A stretch of 41,555 bases of DNA from UMGS1590 sp036303105 (GTDB lineage Bacteria > Bacillota > Peptococcia > Peptococcales > Peptococcaceae). This document shows positions 24,338 through 32,264 of this stretch, piece after piece; positions within the stretch are counted from its first letter, which is position 1; every line of letters begins with the position of its first letter. The DNA is taken from contig JAXJBF010000110.1 of the NCBI GenBank assembly GCA_036303105.1, positions 1-41,555 of the forward strand. Direction: 5' to 3'. The notes under the pieces are model-generated. The model did no database searches, was not told where the DNA came from, and was given only the letters and a program-made list of their open reading frames with translations. A program made the translations under genes and the position numbers.

Positions 24338-24904
24338 ATGGACTATCTATCCCATAATATTGCTTTGAATTTGAAACGTATTCGGCGCTCTAAAGGCATG
24401 AGTCTGGATATGACGGCCGAACAAACGGGCGTGAGCAAGAGCATGCTGTCTCAAATCGAAAAAGGCACCGCCAATCCATCTATTGGTGTATTGGGGCGCA
24501 TCACCAGCGGGCTGAGAATTGATTTCAATGATTTGATTGGGCCGCCGCCGCAGGATGCGCTGTTGGTGCGTATTTCAGAGACTGCGCCTACCAAGGATGT
24601 GGAAGGACAGTATCGGGTGTGGACTTGTTTTCCGTACCAGGATAACCATCACGGAGAAATCTATCGCATTGAAATTGCGCCAGGCGGAACATACCTTGCA
24701 GGCAGCCATGGCGAACGCACGCGAGAATATTTGGCGGTGCAGGAAGGTGTGCTTCATTTGGCGCTGGATGGGGACGATCATGTCATTCAACGGGATGAAA
24801 TTTTTCGCTTTGAGTCCAGCAGAGAGCATAAGTACTATAATCTGGAAACGACCCCTTGTGTTTTTCTGTGCTTCTTTTTGGAATATGAACGACAAAAGGT
24901 TTAA
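24338..24904 (+). CDS. XRE-cupin regulator, PuuR-like
   Basis: A 188-residue cytoplasmic regulator with an N-terminal HTH_XRE (about 8-62, MTAEQTGVSKSMLSQIEKG as the HTH) and a C-terminal cupin (about 110-180, with HGERTREYLAVQEGVL and DEIFRFES). Size and layout match PuuR (185 aa in E. coli), which represses putrescine/GABA catabolism. ATG 24338 begins just before the XRE domain; a start at 24281 would precede an extended -10 TGATATAAT (hexamer 24295-24300) that likely serves this gene. It lies between two class III transaminases on the same strand, so both are candidate targets (inference). Confidence 0.87.
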   Translation: MDYLSHNIALNLKRIRRSKGMSLDMTAEQTGVSKSMLSQIEKGTANPSIGVLGRITSGLRIDFNDLIGPPPQDALLVRISETAPTKDVEGQYRVWTCFPYQDNHHGEIYRIEIAPGGTYLAGSHGERTREYLAVQEGVLHLALDGDDHVIQRDEIFRFESSREHKYYNLETTPCVFLCFFLEYERQKV

Positions 24905-24915
24905 TATAATGAACA
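24901..24915 (+). promoter_or_regulatory. Possible PuuR-like operator
   Basis: TTAATATAATGAACA overlaps the stop codon of the XRE-cupin gene and matches 13 of 15 bases of the E. coli PuuR site as I recall it (AAAATATAATGAACA). It lies about 120 bp upstream of the promoter of the ArgD-like gene. TATAAT inside it could be an unrelated -10 box. Confidence 0.35.
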
Positions 24916-25033
24916 AAATGTCAGCGAATTGTGTTACAAATTAAGACGTTTTTTTGTGAGAATCTATGAATACGTCGGAAAAATACGATAAAACCGCTGG
25001 ATTCACAAATTTGAAATTAATTTTCATGAATGA

Positions 25034-25132
25034 TTGACAGAATGAAAGAGTTGTGCTATCTTTAGCGTGTATAATATAAAAGACAAAAAGCAAAGGCGCT
25101 TTTCCAATGAGGGAAAGCGCCTTTATTGTTTT
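25034..25132 (+). promoter_or_regulatory. Promoter and 5' hairpin of the ArgD-like gene
   Basis: TTGACA (25034-25039), 17 bp, TATCTT (25057-25062); an additional TATAAT sits at 25070-25075. At the start of the leader is a 14-bp hairpin: AAAGGCGCTTTTCC (25092-25105), loop AATGA, GGGAAAGCGCCTTT (25111-25124), then a T-rich ATTGTTTT. It resembles a terminator or attenuator, or an mRNA-stabilising 5' stem, 30 bases before the start codon. Confidence 0.6.
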
Positions 25133-25154
25133 AGACAATGAGGAGGCAATCAAC

Positions 25155-26372
25155 ATGAAACTGAAAGAAACTGGACATACCGCTGCAGAGATTAAAGAGC
25201 TGGTCAATAAATATATGATCGAAACCTATGAACGGTTTGATTTTATTGCTGAAAGAGCCGAAGGCATGTACCTTTACGATGAAAACGGCACCCCTTACCT
25301 GGACTTTTATGCAGGCATTGCTGTAAACTCTGCTGGCAATAGAAACCCAAAAGTGGTTGCAGCTGTCAAAGATCAGGTCGACGACATCATGCACACGTTT
25401 AACTATCCGTACACCATTCCGCAGGCACTGTTGGCCGAAAAGGTCTGCACCACCATCGGCCTGGACAAAATCTTTTTCCAGAACTCCGGCACCGAAGCCA
25501 ACGAAGCCATGATTAAGATGGCAAGAAAATATGGCGTTGAAAAATATGGCCCTCATAAATACAACATCGTCACTGCAAAAATGAGTTTCCATGGCCGCAC
25601 TTTTGGTTCTATGGCTGCCACAGGTCAGCCGGACAATGCTTGCCAGATTGGCTTTGGGGATATGACGCCTGGCTTTACCTATGCCGAGTTCAACAATCTG
25701 CAGTCCTTCAAAGATGCCTGCACGGAAAACACCATTGGCATCATGGTGGAACCGGTTCAGGGCGAAGGTGGTGTTTATCCAGCAACGAAAGAATTTCTCT
25801 GCGGGCTGCGTGAATTCTGCGATGAAAACAACATTCTCCTGCTGCTGGATGAGGTGCAGAGCGGTTGGTGCCGCACCGGTGCTATTATGAGTTATATGAA
25901 CTATGGCATCAAGCCGGACATTGTTTCCATGGCCAAGGCTTTGGGCGGCGGCATGCCAATCGGTGCAATTTGTGCCACTGCTGAAGTGGCCAAGGCATTC
26001 ACTGCCGGCTCTCATGGCAGCACATTCGGCGGTCATCCAGTTTGCTGTGCGGCAGCTTTGGCCGAAGTCGATGAACTGTTGAGTCGCGACTTGGCAGGCA
26101 ATGCCAAGAAGATGGGCGATTATTTCGCAGCCAAGCTGGAAAATCTGCCACATCTTAAAGAAGTGCGTCATCAGGGGTGCTTCATTGGTGTTGAATTTGA
26201 CGACAGCATCAATGCCGTGGATCTTAAACACAAATGTCTGGATCATCACTTGCTTGTGACAGCCATTGGCAACAGCGTCATTCGTATGGTGCCACCGCTG
26301 ATTCTGACCGAAGACGATTGTGATAAGGCCTATGACATCCTTGAAGCATCTGTCGAGGAATTGAGCAAGTAA
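25155..26372 (+). CDS. Class III aminotransferase, ArgD/ornithine-aminotransferase-like
   Basis: A 405-residue PLP enzyme. SGTEAN is at 111-116, FHGRTFGS at 145-152, PLP aspartate Asp232 in LLLDEVQSG and Schiff-base Lys261 in SMAKALGGGMPIGA, the pattern of acetylornithine/ornithine transaminases. ATG 25155 is preceded by GAGGAGG. No other arginine-biosynthesis genes are nearby; instead it lies in a catabolic setting after gabT and a PuuR-like regulator, so a degradative omega-transaminase role (ornithine, putrescine or similar) is at least as likely as biosynthesis (inference). Its stop overlaps an in-frame ATG of the next ORF. Confidence 0.85.
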   Translation: MKLKETGHTAAEIKELVNKYMIETYERFDFIAERAEGMYLYDENGTPYLDFYAGIAVNSAGNRNPKVVAAVKDQVDDIMHTFNYPYTIPQALLAEKVCTTIGLDKIFFQNSGTEANEAMIKMARKYGVEKYGPHKYNIVTAKMSFHGRTFGSMAATGQPDNACQIGFGDMTPGFTYAEFNNLQSFKDACTENTIGIMVEPVQGEGGVYPATKEFLCGLREFCDENNILLLLDEVQSGWCRTGAIMSYMNYGIKPDIVSMAKALGGGMPIGAICATAEVAKAFTAGSHGSTFGGHPVCCAAALAEVDELLSRDLAGNAKKMGDYFAAKLENLPHLKEVRHQGCFIGVEFDDSINAVDLKHKCLDHHLLVTAIGNSVIRMVPPLILTEDDCDKAYDILEASVEELSK

Positions 26373-26440
26373 TGCCCAACCGAAAAAAGCAGGAACAAGC
26401 AGTGCCCAAGAGGCAATCACCTGCGAAGGGAGCGAAAAAG

Positions 26441-27043
26441 ATGAAGGACATCATTATCACCATTGGCTGCGAATATGGCAGCGGCGGTCCTGATATCGGT
26501 AAGATCATTGCGAAAGATTTTAACTATCCTTGTTACGACCGGCCGATCATTGATCGTATCATTGAAGAAACTGGCCTTTCCAAAGAAATGACAGAGAAAG
26601 TTGCCGAGGGTGTGGACATTCGAGGACGCAACTTGGCGCTGAGCCACACAGCCAGCCCCAGCAAATATTCCATCCTCACCGATCGTGTGGTTTATCTGCA
26701 AACACAAATCATCAAAAAACTGGCTGAACGTGGACCTTGTGTCATCATTGGCCGCTGCAGCGACTATGTGCTGCGCGACCGTGATGATGTGCTCAATGCT
26801 TTTGTTTATGCACCAGATGAAAAACGTGTGGCCCATGTGATGAAAGCTTTGGATATATCAGCCGAAGCAGCAAAGGTGCTGATTGACAATAAAGATAAGC
26901 AGCTGCATGCACGCTACAAACAAATGACGGGAACCTACCGTGGCGACCGTCACAATAGACACCTTCTCGTTGACAGCAGCGTGCTGGGCTTTAAACGCAC
27001 AGCCAAATTGATCGAACAATTTGCTCAGGAAATGTTTGGCTGA
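26441..27043 (+). CDS. Cytidylate kinase-like family protein
   Basis: A 200-residue P-loop protein of the Cytidylate_kin2 type: MKDIIITIGCEYGSGGPDIGK carries the glycine-rich loop (residues 9-21), and IIGRCSDYVLRDR (about 105-117) is the second conserved block. This family is usually annotated from similarity to CMP kinase, and its true substrate is unknown. ATG 26441 has GGGAG upstream and matches the family start; an ATG at 26372 overlapping the preceding stop would add 23 lysine-rich residues. It is embedded in the transaminase-permease-dehydrogenase cluster, and a strong terminator follows. Confidence 0.82.
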   Translation: MKDIIITIGCEYGSGGPDIGKIIAKDFNYPCYDRPIIDRIIEETGLSKEMTEKVAEGVDIRGRNLALSHTASPSKYSILTDRVVYLQTQIIKKLAERGPCVIIGRCSDYVLRDRDDVLNAFVYAPDEKRVAHVMKALDISAEAAKVLIDNKDKQLHARYKQMTGTYRGDRHNRHLLVDSSVLGFKRTAKLIEQFAQEMFG

Positions 27044-27072
27044 GCGAAACATATCAACTAGGGTAAAGACCC

Positions 27073-27126
27073 CCAACAAAGATGTTGGCAAGCCTCTGGC
27101 TCAGAGGCCCCAACATCTTTTTCTTT
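27073..27126 (+). terminator. Terminator with competing upstream hairpin (attenuator-like)
   Basis: Terminator arms AAAGATGTTGG (27078-27088) and CCAACATCTTT (27110-27120) enclose a second stem GCCTCTG/CAGAGGC (27092-27098, 27102-27108), followed by TTCTTTT. The left arm can instead pair with CCAACA at 27073-27078 (hairpin 27073-27088), which would prevent the terminator. It lies between the cytidylate-kinase-like gene and the APC permease. The terminator is clear; the switching role is inference. Confidence 0.8.
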
Positions 27127-27150
27127 TATAAAAAGAAAGGAAGATGCGGT

Positions 27151-28695
27151 ATGGAACAGAAAACATCTGCGTTTAATAAAGTTCTGAGTTCATGGGACAT
27201 TCTGGTCATTGCATTTGGTGCGATGATCGGTTGGGGCTGGGTTGTTTCTTCGGGCGACTGGATCAGCACAGGCGGCGCAGTCGGTGCGGCCATTGGTTTT
27301 GCCATCGGCGGCATCATGGTTTTTTTCGTTGGACTCACTTATGCTGAATTGACAGCCGCCATGCCACAGTGCGGCGGTGAACACGTCTTTAGTTACCGGG
27401 CCATGGGGCCGATTGGTTCATTTATCTGCACCTGGGCCATTGTTTTAGGGTATGTCAGTGTGGCTTGTTTCGAAGCATGCGCGCTGCCTACGATCATTAC
27501 TTATATCTATCCAAACTTTCTCCAGGGTTATCTATATACGGTGGCTGGGTTTGATGTGTATGCTTCCTGGCTGATTGTGGCTGTGGTGATTGCATTTTTC
27601 ATCACCTATGTCAACATTCGAGGCATCAAAACAGCAGCCATGCTGCAGACGATTTTAACCGTTGTCATTGGCGCCGTTGGCATTCTCTTGGTGGTGGCGT
27701 CGCTGTTCAGCGGCGATCCTTCCAATTTGCAGGAACAGGCCTTTGTTACCGATGGTTCTGCGCTTCATAATGTGATGAAGGTTGCACTGGTGACGCCTTT
27801 CTTCTTCATTGGTTTTGATGTTATCCCACAGGCGGCAGAAGAAATTGATGTTGATTTGAAAAAAATTGGCCGTTTGCTGGTATTTTCCATTCTTTTAGCG
27901 GTTGTTTTCTATGCCTTGGTGATCTTGGCTGTAGGCTATGTGATGTCCAGCAGTGAAATTGCTTCTTCTATGAATGTTTCTGGATTGGTCACTGCCGATG
28001 CTATGGCCAAAGCCTTCAGCAGCACGATGATGGCAAAGGTTTTAATCATCGGCGGCATGTGCGGCATCATCACCAGCTGGAACTCCTTCCTTATGGGCGG
28101 CAGCCGCGCCATGTATTCTATGGCTGAATCTTATATGATTCCAAAATTCTTTTCAAAGCTGCATCCTAAATTTAAAACACCTGTCAACGCACTTTATTTG
28201 GTCGGCTTCTTAACCATTCTGGCACCTTTCTTTGGCCGTCAGATGTTGGTATGGCTGGTCGATGCCGGTAACTTTGGCTGCTGCATGGCTTACTGCATGG
28301 TGGCCATTTCCTTCATCATTCTGCGAAAGAAGGAGCCAGACATGGCACGGCCTTACAAAGTAAAAAATTACAAGCTCGTTGGTGTCATCGCTGTATTGAT
28401 GTCCGGCTGCATGGTTGCCTGCTACATCATTCCTGGTTCCGGTGCAACCTTGGCCTGGCAGGAATGGGTCATGGCTGGCGGCTGGGTTGTGCTGGGCGTG
28501 GTGTTCTTTGCAGTTTGCAAAGTGAAATACAAAGAAAAATTTGGCTCCCTTGTTGAAATTATTTCTGATTCCGATGCGGTTGCTTTGCAGCGCTCCGATC
28601 AGGAATTGGACAAACAGGTTGATCTTGCTATTGCAGCTGCCATCGAGGCTGCCATTGCTGCGACATTGAATGAAGAGGTTGCGAAACAGTTATGA
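27151..28695 (+). CDS. APC-family amino acid permease
   Basis: A 514-residue secondary amino-acid transporter with about 12-13 helices. The N terminus carries the helix-1 substrate motif AFGAMIGWGWVVSSGDW, and helix 6 begins FIGFDVIPQAAEE, both typical of the amino acid-polyamine-organocation superfamily. The C-terminal tail (about 470-514) is soluble, with alternating Ala/Glu/Asp. ATG 27151 follows AAGGAAG; an in-frame ATG at 27082 lies within the terminator. The last four bases overlap the alcohol dehydrogenase start (ATGA), so transport and reduction are coupled. It probably imports the amino compound processed by the cluster (inference). Related to the two permeases at 36-40 kb. Confidence 0.9.
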   Translation: MEQKTSAFNKVLSSWDILVIAFGAMIGWGWVVSSGDWISTGGAVGAAIGFAIGGIMVFFVGLTYAELTAAMPQCGGEHVFSYRAMGPIGSFICTWAIVLGYVSVACFEACALPTIITYIYPNFLQGYLYTVAGFDVYASWLIVAVVIAFFITYVNIRGIKTAAMLQTILTVVIGAVGILLVVASLFSGDPSNLQEQAFVTDGSALHNVMKVALVTPFFFIGFDVIPQAAEEIDVDLKKIGRLLVFSILLAVVFYALVILAVGYVMSSSEIASSMNVSGLVTADAMAKAFSSTMMAKVLIIGGMCGIITSWNSFLMGGSRAMYSMAESYMIPKFFSKLHPKFKTPVNALYLVGFLTILAPFFGRQMLVWLVDAGNFGCCMAYCMVAISFIILRKKEPDMARPYKVKNYKLVGVIAVLMSGCMVACYIIPGSGATLAWQEWVMAGGWVVLGVVFFAVCKVKYKEKFGSLVEIISDSDAVALQRSDQELDKQVDLAIAAAIEAAIAATLNEEVAKQL

Positions 28696-29834
28696 AAACA
28701 TTTCAGTATTATTTACCCGTTAACGTTGTTTTTGGCAGTGGCCGTGTGTCAGAAGTGGGTGCATGGACAGCGCCTTATGGCAAGCGTGCACTGATTGTGA
28801 CTGGCCGTTCCAGTGCAAAAAAATCCGGTCTCTATGACCGTGTGAAAGACAGCCTGGCTGCTGCTGGTGTTGACAGTGTGCTTTTTGACAAAGTGCGTCA
28901 AAATCCTCTGACCACCACAGCAAACGAAGGCGCGGCTTTCGCCAGAGAAAATGGCTGCGATGTGGTGGTTGCCATCGGCGGCGGCTCTATCATGGACTGT
29001 GCCAAAGCCATCGCTTTTTTGGCTGTTAATGATGGCGACATCAATGACTACATCTTCAACCGCAAGCAAAGCGACAAAGCCCTGCCGCTCATTCTCATTC
29101 CAACCACCTGCGGCACAGGTTCTGAGGCGAATGGCTTTGCAGTGCTTACCAATCCTGAAACCGGCGACAAAAAAAGCCTGCGCTGCGATGCCATCATTGC
29201 CAAGGTGTCCATTGTGGACCCTGAATGCATGAAAACCATGCCTAAGAAGGTGCTGGCATCGGTGGGCTTTGATGCGCTGTGCCACAACATGGAGGCTTAT
29301 ACGTCCCGCATTGCACAGCCGTTCAGCGATGCGCTTAGCCTTTATGCCATTGGTTTATTGGCCGACCATCTGGTGGATGTTTACACCGGGCAAGATGACA
29401 GTCCAGAAGCCTGGGAAAGCATCACCCTTGCTTCCACCATTGGCGGCATGGTGATCCATATTGCAGGTGTGACCTTGCCCCATGGCATGGAACATCCTGC
29501 CAGCGGTTTAAAGGACATCGTCCATGGTCAGGGCTTGGCAGCACTGACACCAGCCATCATCGAAGCATCTTATGTCGGCAATCCGGAAAAATTTGCGAAC
29601 ATTTCCCGCCTGCTTGGCGGCACTGACGCAGAAGACTGTGCCGATCAGGTGCGCAAACTGCTGGCCAAGCTGGATCTCAATTTTACCTTGAATCAGCTGG
29701 GACTGGACGATGAGGACATCCCATGGATGGCAGAAAACTGCATGCGGGTTTCTGCAGCAAGCATGGCCAACCATCCGGTGGCATTCACGAAGGAAGACAT
29801 TATTGAAATCTATAAAAAAGCCAATCAGGCATAA
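28692..29834 (+). CDS. Iron-containing alcohol dehydrogenase, 4-hydroxybutyrate dehydrogenase-like
   Basis: A 380-residue group III dehydrogenase reducing an aldehyde with NAD(P)H. GGGSIMDCAK (96-105) binds the dinucleotide. Metal ligands are in the usual places: Asp194, His198, His264 (LPHGMEH) and His278 (IVHGQG). The LPHGMEHPASG segment differs from the VHAMAHQLGG form in the paralogue at 30440, implying different substrates. Overlap with the permease and nearness of gabT suggest reduction of succinate semialdehyde or a related omega-oxo acid to the hydroxy acid, as in GABA fermentation by Clostridium aminobutyricum (inference). GNAT gene 17 bp downstream. Confidence 0.87.
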   Translation: MKTFQYYLPVNVVFGSGRVSEVGAWTAPYGKRALIVTGRSSAKKSGLYDRVKDSLAAAGVDSVLFDKVRQNPLTTTANEGAAFARENGCDVVVAIGGGSIMDCAKAIAFLAVNDGDINDYIFNRKQSDKALPLILIPTTCGTGSEANGFAVLTNPETGDKKSLRCDAIIAKVSIVDPECMKTMPKKVLASVGFDALCHNMEAYTSRIAQPFSDALSLYAIGLLADHLVDVYTGQDDSPEAWESITLASTIGGMVIHIAGVTLPHGMEHPASGLKDIVHGQGLAALTPAIIEASYVGNPEKFANISRLLGGTDAEDCADQVRKLLAKLDLNFTLNQLGLDDEDIPWMAENCMRVSAASMANHPVAFTKEDIIEIYKKANQA

Positions 29835-29851
29835 AGAAAAGAGGGACGACG

Positions 29852-30283
29852 ATGTTCTTTAAACAGGCAGAATTGGATGATTTTGATACAGCTTTTCAGT
29901 TTATTCAAGATTTGTGGTCCTACAACACCTATGATCGTGAAACAACCAAACAGGTGTATGAACGCGTTCTCCAATGCCCGGACAGTTTTTTCTTCTTTCT
30001 CATGGATCAGGGCGCGTGCAAAGGCATGTGCCATGGTGATTATTTTGATACCTTTTGGATGGAAGGCGACACGTGCTACCTTTCCAGCCTCTACGTGGTG
30101 CCGGATGAACGTGGCAAAGGCTATGGCAAACAATTGGTGGATCATGCGCGTGCGCTGGCAAAAGCGCGCGGATGCCGTGCCATGGTGCTGGATTCAGGTT
30201 TGCCACGCACCGCTGCCCATCAATTTTATGAACACTATGGCTTCGAAAAAAGCTGTTATGGTTTTGAATTGGTTGGTATATAA
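29852..30283 (+). CDS. GNAT-family N-acetyltransferase
   Basis: A 143-residue acetyl-CoA-dependent acetyltransferase. The acetyl-CoA loop VPDERGKGYGKQLVDHA (about 83-99) carries the R/Q-x-x-G-x-G/A motif, preceded by strand TCYLSSLYVV and followed by the C-terminal FYEHYGFEKS. AAGAGGGACGACG precedes ATG 29852. It lies 17 bp after the alcohol dehydrogenase, probably the last gene of that operon. The substrate is unknown; an amine or amino acid of the pathway is possible. Confidence 0.85.
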   Translation: MFFKQAELDDFDTAFQFIQDLWSYNTYDRETTKQVYERVLQCPDSFFFFLMDQGACKGMCHGDYFDTFWMEGDTCYLSSLYVVPDERGKGYGKQLVDHARALAKARGCRAMVLDSGLPRTAAHQFYEHYGFEKSCYGFELVGI

Positions 30284-30288
30284 CATAT

Positions 30289-30326
30289 AAAAGGCCTGCG
30301 ACCAAAAAATGGCAGCGGGCCTTTTT
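30289..30326 (+). terminator. Terminator after the GNAT gene
   Basis: AAAAGGCCTGC (30289-30299) pairs with GCGGGCCTTTT (30315-30325) with one wobble; A-rich loop and T-run. Confidence 0.8.
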
Positions 30327-30353
30327 CATATATGCAACTATGCAACACAGATA

Positions 30354-30388
30354 AAACAAAAAGCACCTGTAACAGGTGCTTTTTGTTT
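30354..30388. terminator. Perfect bidirectional terminator between convergent genes
   Basis: Perfect 17-bp arms AAACAAAAAGCACCTGT (30354-30370) and ACAGGTGCTTTTTGTTT (30372-30388) around a single central base. It serves the minus-strand alcohol dehydrogenase and backs up the GNAT terminator. Confidence 0.9.
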
Positions 30389-30439
30389 ATTGAGGTAGAA
30401 AGGGGGTTACAATTGTCTCTTTCCAGAGCACAGTTTCAA

Positions 30440-31627
30440 TTAAACTTCATCGTCGCAGATTTGTGGCTTTTCTTCGCCTTCATAAGCGCGGCGATAGATT
30501 TCGATAACCTGTTCCTTGGTTGCCTTGCGTGGGTTGGTGAGGCAGCAAACGTCCTTCATAGCGTTGTCGGCCATGATTTCGAAGTCTTCTGGCTTAACAC
30601 CAAGTACACGGAGGTTGGAAGGAATACCAACTTGCTTGCTCAGGGTGCGGATTGCATCGATGCAGCGGTTGGCTGCTTCGTTGGTGGTCATACGGCTGGT
30701 ATCAATGCCCATGGCTTCAGACAGATCACGGAAGCGGTTCATATTACCAATGATGTTGAATTCTTCAACGAATGGGAGAAGGATGGCGTTGCAGACACCA
30801 TGAGGCAGGTTGTAATAACCACCGAGCTGGTGAGCCATAGCATGTACATAACCAAGGGAAGCGTTGTTGAATGCGATCCCTGCGAGGTACTGAGCGTAAG
30901 CCATCTTATCACGTGCGCGCATGTAGTCGCCGTTTGCAACAGCTTTTGGCAGATACTTATAGATCATTTCAACAGCCTTCAGAGCGGCAGAGTCGGTCAG
31001 AGGGTTGGCTGCAGAAGATACATATGCTTCAATAGCGTGGGTCAAAGCATCCATACCAGTTGCAGCAGTCAGTGAAGGTGGCATACCCTTCATCAGTTCA
31101 GGGTCGTTGACAGCAACCTTTGGCGTTACGCGCCAGTCAACGATAGCCATCTTAACCTTGCGGCTGGTGTCGGTGATGATGCAGAAACGGGTAATTTCAG
31201 AAGCGGTACCAGCGGTGGTGTTGATAGCGAGCAGAGGCATCAAATCTTTAGACGCTTTGTCGATCCCTTCATAGTCATGAATCTTGCCGCCATTGGAAGC
31301 AACCAGTGCAATACCTTTTGCGCAGTCATGGGAAGAACCACCGCCGAGAGAGATGATGGCTTCGCAGTCATGGTGCTGATAGAAATCAACGCCGGCTTCT
31401 ACGTTTTTATCGGTAGGGTTTGGTTCAGCGCCATCGAAGACAACGGCTTTAATGTTGGATTTTGCGAGAATATCAACGACGCGGTCAGCCATGCCGGAGC
31501 TGGCAAGGAATTTATCGGTAACGATCATTGCGGAGTGAGCGTTGAGGCTGAGCATCAGATCGCCAACTTCGTTAACGGCGCCTTCACCAAAAACGTTACG
31601 GGTAGGCAGGAAATAATAAGTAGACAT
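30440..31627 (-). CDS. Iron-containing alcohol dehydrogenase (1,3-propanediol/lactaldehyde type)
   Basis: A 395-residue group III alcohol dehydrogenase. GGGSSHDCAK (95-104) is the cofactor loop. Metal ligands are Asp193, His197, His262 in GYVHAMAHQLGG and His276 in NLPHG, identical in spacing to FucO. This is the canonical form that reduces lactaldehyde, 3-hydroxypropionaldehyde or butyraldehyde, so the substrate is open. ATG 31627 follows AAGGAGG; the in-frame ATG at 31786 lies upstream of the promoter. Codon use looks biased toward a highly expressed gene (frequent GTT, GCT, AAC). It is monocistronic with its own promoter and terminator. Confidence 0.92.
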   Translation of the reverse strand: MSTYYFLPTRNVFGEGAVNEVGDLMLSLNAHSAMIVTDKFLASSGMADRVVDILAKSNIKAVVFDGAEPNPTDKNVEAGVDFYQHHDCEAIISLGGGSSHDCAKGIALVASNGGKIHDYEGIDKASKDLMPLLAINTTAGTASEITRFCIITDTSRKVKMAIVDWRVTPKVAVNDPELMKGMPPSLTAATGMDALTHAIEAYVSSAANPLTDSAALKAVEMIYKYLPKAVANGDYMRARDKMAYAQYLAGIAFNNASLGYVHAMAHQLGGYYNLPHGVCNAILLPFVEEFNIIGNMNRFRDLSEAMGIDTSRMTTNEAANRCIDAIRTLSKQVGIPSNLRVLGVKPEDFEIMADNAMKDVCCLTNPRKATKEQVIEIYRRAYEGEEKPQICDDEV

Positions 31628-31706
31628 AAGACAATCCTCCTTAATTTTTGTCCAGTGCATAACCTTGAATAGGTTTTCACTGTGATGAATGTTTTGAATT
31701 GATTGA

Positions 31707-31735
31707 ATTTTAAATCCAAATTTGAAAAAAGTCAA
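31707..31735 (-). promoter_or_regulatory. Promoter of the second iron alcohol dehydrogenase
   Basis: Minus strand: -35 TTGACT (31730-31735), 17-bp spacer, -10 TAAAAT (31707-31712); leader of about 75 bases. A TTGTGCAT half-site (31776-31783) identical to one half of the gabT-side dyad lies upstream. Confidence 0.65.
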
Positions 31736-31739
31736 TGCA

Positions 31740-32215
31740 TCCAGAGCCAGGGATAATTTATGAAAAAAATTATGGTTGTGCATCATTGGTCAAAGTGTAT
31801 AAAGATTCAGAGTTGTTAATAGGTATTTGTGGAGAAAACATTTGTCCACAGAAAGAGGTTTTCATATTATTTCGATATATTTCGCACAATGAAAAAGAGG
31901 GTTCAATCTATTAACTATACAAATACTCATAGAAAAAACATTCAATTTTTCTATATAAAGTCTATAATGCTTGTGAATTCTAACACCGCGAGAAGTAAAT
32001 TTAATAACCTAATCACTATTTATGATGGTTATATGTATAAGAAAAAATTTTTCAAGGAGCGTGAATGTATAGGATTTTATGGAGAACTGTGGGATTTCGA
32101 TGGGAAGCATTGACAGAAGAAAAACGTCGTGCTACTATCATAGTATTATTAAAGAGATGCCTGTTGTTGTCATATTATCGAAAGCGGCAACGAGGGTTTT
32201 TATTTTTGAATGTTC
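31740..32215. other. Gene-free AT-rich region upstream of lon
   Basis: No convincing gene is seen; two short plus-strand frames here (31829-32113 and 32065-32310) lack ribosome binding sites and family features. An inverted pair TGTGGA (31828-31833) and TCCACA (31845-31850) is present. The region contains the promoters for the divergent alcohol dehydrogenase and lon genes; the lon promoter could not be placed. Confidence 0.5.
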
Positions 32216-32242
32216 TTAGCACTCAAACGGCTAATTGGCTAA
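32216..32242 (+). promoter_or_regulatory. CIRCE-like element upstream of lon
   Basis: TTAGCACTC (32216-32224) is a perfect left half of the HrcA operator (consensus TTAGCACTC-N9-GAGTGCTAA). After exactly nine bases comes ATTGGCTAA (32234-32242), which keeps the GCTAA end of the right half (5 of 9). It lies 22 bp before the lon start codon. HrcA control is inference; the right half is degenerate. Confidence 0.5.
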
Positions 32243-32264
32243 TAAAAGATAGGAGTTTTGTCAA

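Noticed and set aside
31776..31783. TTGTGCAT upstream of the second alcohol dehydrogenase, equal to half of the gabT-side dyad
   Set aside because: Only one half is present and an 8-mer match is expected about once in a window of this size.
31813..31830. Possible Rex site TTGTTAA upstream of the second alcohol dehydrogenase
   Set aside because: The left half fits but the right half does not, and it is far upstream of the promoter.
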